Of a stretch of DNA of 64,000 nt, positions 62,480-64,000 are shown piece by piece. The notes beneath the pieces were generated by a model. That model searched no databases. It was not told where the DNA came from and saw nothing but the letters and a program-made list of their open reading frames with translations. Numbering within the stretch: position 1 is the first letter of the stretch; every line of letters starts with the position of its first letter. The position numbers and the translations under genes were made by a program. The DNA lies in contig NZ_JMQN01000047.1 of NCBI RefSeq assembly GCF_000705555.1, forward strand, positions 203,582 to 267,581, written 5' to 3'. This stretch comes from Marinobacterium lacunae (GTDB lineage Bacteria; Pseudomonadota; Gammaproteobacteria; Pseudomonadales; Balneatricaceae).

Positions 62480-64000
62480 ATGCAGAGCACGTCGGAAAAA
62501 AATGGTTCGGATGCTAAGCCGCGTCGCCGTCGCCGGTCTCGAAAGCCGAGAACCTCCGGCTCGAAACAGTGGACGCCCGCTAGCTTCAATGTGCCGGTGG
62601 TAGAGGGCAAGAAGCGTTTCCATGATTTTCAGCTACCCGATGTACTGCTGCACGCCATAGCGGATCTGGGTTTCGAGTATTGCACGCCGATTCAGGCTGA
62701 GACCATTGAGCCTGCGCTCGCCGGTAAAGACATGATCGGCAAGGCGCAAACGGGAACGGGCAAAACGGCGGCGTTTCTTATCGGCATCATAACCGACCTT
62801 CTTGATTTTCCGCTGGAAGGTGATCGAAAGCTGGCAGAACCTCGCGCGCTTATTATCGCACCAACGCGTGAATTGGCGCTTCAGATAGCATCGGATGCCG
62901 AGGCGCTCTGTCAATATGCTGATCTAAGTGTAGTGTCGTTGGTCGGCGGTATGGACTATGACCGGCAGCGCAAGGATCTGGCGCGTGGCCCTGTCGATAT
63001 TCTCGTTGCCACACCGGGGCGTTTGATCGATTTCGTGCGGGGTAAAGAGGTCGACCTCTACAATGTAGAGGTGCTGGTGCTGGATGAAGCCGACCGGATG
63101 CTCAGCATGGGCTTTATCCCTGATGTGCGTACCATTATTCGTCACACGCCCCGCAAGGGGCCTGAACGTCAGACGCTGCTTTACAGCGCAACCTTTACCG
63201 AGGAAATCATGCGATTGGCGCAGCAGTGGACCGTGGATCCTGTGCGTATCGAGATTGAGTCGGAGCGTAAGACCACTGACAACGTTTCTCAGAAGGTGTT
63301 TCTGGTTTCCAGCTACGAGAAATATCGTCTGTTGATCAACTACCTGCGGGCGAATGGAATCGATCGCGCCATCGTGTTCTGTAACCGTCGCCATGAAACG
63401 CGCTCCCTGGCCGAAAAACTCCGCAAGGACGGTCTCAGCGCCGCTCTGATGTCAGGCGAAATCCCTCAGAATAAACGCTTGAAGACGCTCGAAGATTTCC
63501 GCAGTGGCAAAATTCAGGTGCTGGTCGCGACTGACGTGGCAGGCCGTGGGATACACATTGATGGTGTGACTCACGTGATCAACTATCAGTTGCCGGACGA
63601 TGCCGATGATTACGTTCACCGCATCGGACGTACCGGGCGAGCAGGGGCTACGGGCACATCAATCTGTTTTGCCTGTGAGGATGATTCTTTCATGATTCCT
63701 CAGATTGAAGAGGAAACCGGCGTTAAGTTGGAGTGTGTGCATCCTGAGCCGGAGTTGCTTGCTGAGCCCGCTTCTCTCGTTGTGGCCTCTGTTGAAGCGG
63801 ATGCCGAAGGTGAGTCGACTGTATCCGCGACTGAGTCCAACGATGCTGAGCAGATCGGAACGGATGAGGCCCAGAGTAAGGTTGATCTCGATACTGATGC
63901 GTCAGTACCGATTGAAAACGCCGAGCAGGGTGCGGACGCTGATAGTGAACAGCCAGAACAGCCAGAACAGCCAGAACAGCCAGAACAGCCAGAACAGCCA
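62480..64000 (+). CDS. rhlB: RhlB-like DEAD-box RNA helicase (3' end cut by window)
   Basis: ATP-dependent RNA helicase. No stop codon occurs before the window end, so 507 residues are visible. A basic N-terminus ([13 protein letters not shown]) precedes the Q motif and Walker A ([12 protein letters not shown]), DEAD box VLDEADRM, motif III YSATF, and the C-terminal helicase domain with VATDVAGRG and [10 protein letters not shown]. This matches RhlB; E. coli RhlB is 421 residues, so the tail here is far longer. The tail (from about residue 425) is acidic and low in complexity and ends in Glu-Gln-Pro repeats. ATG 62480 is preferred; TTG 62459 is in frame. Confidence 0.9.
63947..64000 (+). repeat. 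9-bp in-frame tandem repeat, six copies, continuing past the window
   Basis: GAACAGCCA is repeated six times without change up to the last base. It is in the reading frame of the helicase gene and encodes Glu-Gln-Pro each time. The true copy number is unknown because the window ends inside it. Unchanged copies suggest recent expansion by slippage. Confidence 0.97.

Noticed and set aside
63947..64000. Short tandem repeats as a CRISPR array
   Set aside because: Units are 9 bp with no spacers and are in frame with a helicase gene; they are a coding minisatellite.

Overview
This window reads as chromosomal DNA of a marine or halotolerant gammaproteobacterium, most likely an Oceanospirillales/Pseudomonadales relative (Marinobacterium-like is a guess). 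The reasons are an ectoine cluster with its dedicated aspartokinase, two class I PHA synthases, the Pseudomonas-like orders apt-fnr(anr)-hemN-cco and topA-DUF6586...sulA-lexA, LapD/LapG, RdgC, and a sodium-coupled BASS transporter. I found no rRNA, tRNA, CRISPR array, prophage or insertion sequence. The window looks like core genome.

Layout. 1-3.8 kb: ectABC plus ask (compatible solute synthesis), closed by a strong terminator. 3.8-9.1 kb: a small PA3496-like gene, phaC, and a divergent Pat-type acyl-CoA synthetase/GNAT fusion. 9.1-16.2 kb: an ArsR-family regulator with the two-cysteine pattern of persulfide sensors (BigR/SqrR/YgaV), a divergent RND/MMPL - LolA-like - beta-barrel operon, a diguanylate cyclase, and a duplicated DUF2892 membrane protein. 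The RND operon and the DUF2892 gene share the inverted repeat TATTAG-N6-CTAATA in their promoters, so they probably form one small regulon. 16.3-25.5 kb: housekeeping and stress genes (tandem Usp, xthA, gor, a second GGDEF protein, a CDF metal exporter, a BASS transporter with a structured leader, queE, rdgC, apt).

25.5-37.3 kb is a microaerobic block: fnr/anr, hemN, a TauE/SafE protein, ccoSIHG and ccoPQON, all on the minus strand. A perfect FNR box precedes ccoN and a near-perfect one precedes hemN. A third box, between apt and fnr, faces a region with no gene. It is followed at class II spacing by a -10 element and about 78 nt later by an intrinsic terminator, so I predict an FNR-activated small RNA there.

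37.3-64 kb: rlmM, an ABM-fold protein, tusA-proQ, trxC, a MATE/DUF3080/lapG/lapD group (c-di-GMP control of surface adhesin release), a second phaC with its own terminator, a PAS + MCP pair that looks like a split Aer redox-taxis receptor, a glutaredoxin-like protein, slt, uup, a Usp, small unknowns, topA, and the SOS group sulA-lexA/dinG around two tandem LexA boxes. The window ends inside an rhlB-like DEAD-box helicase gene, in a 9-bp in-frame repeat encoding Glu-Gln-Pro.
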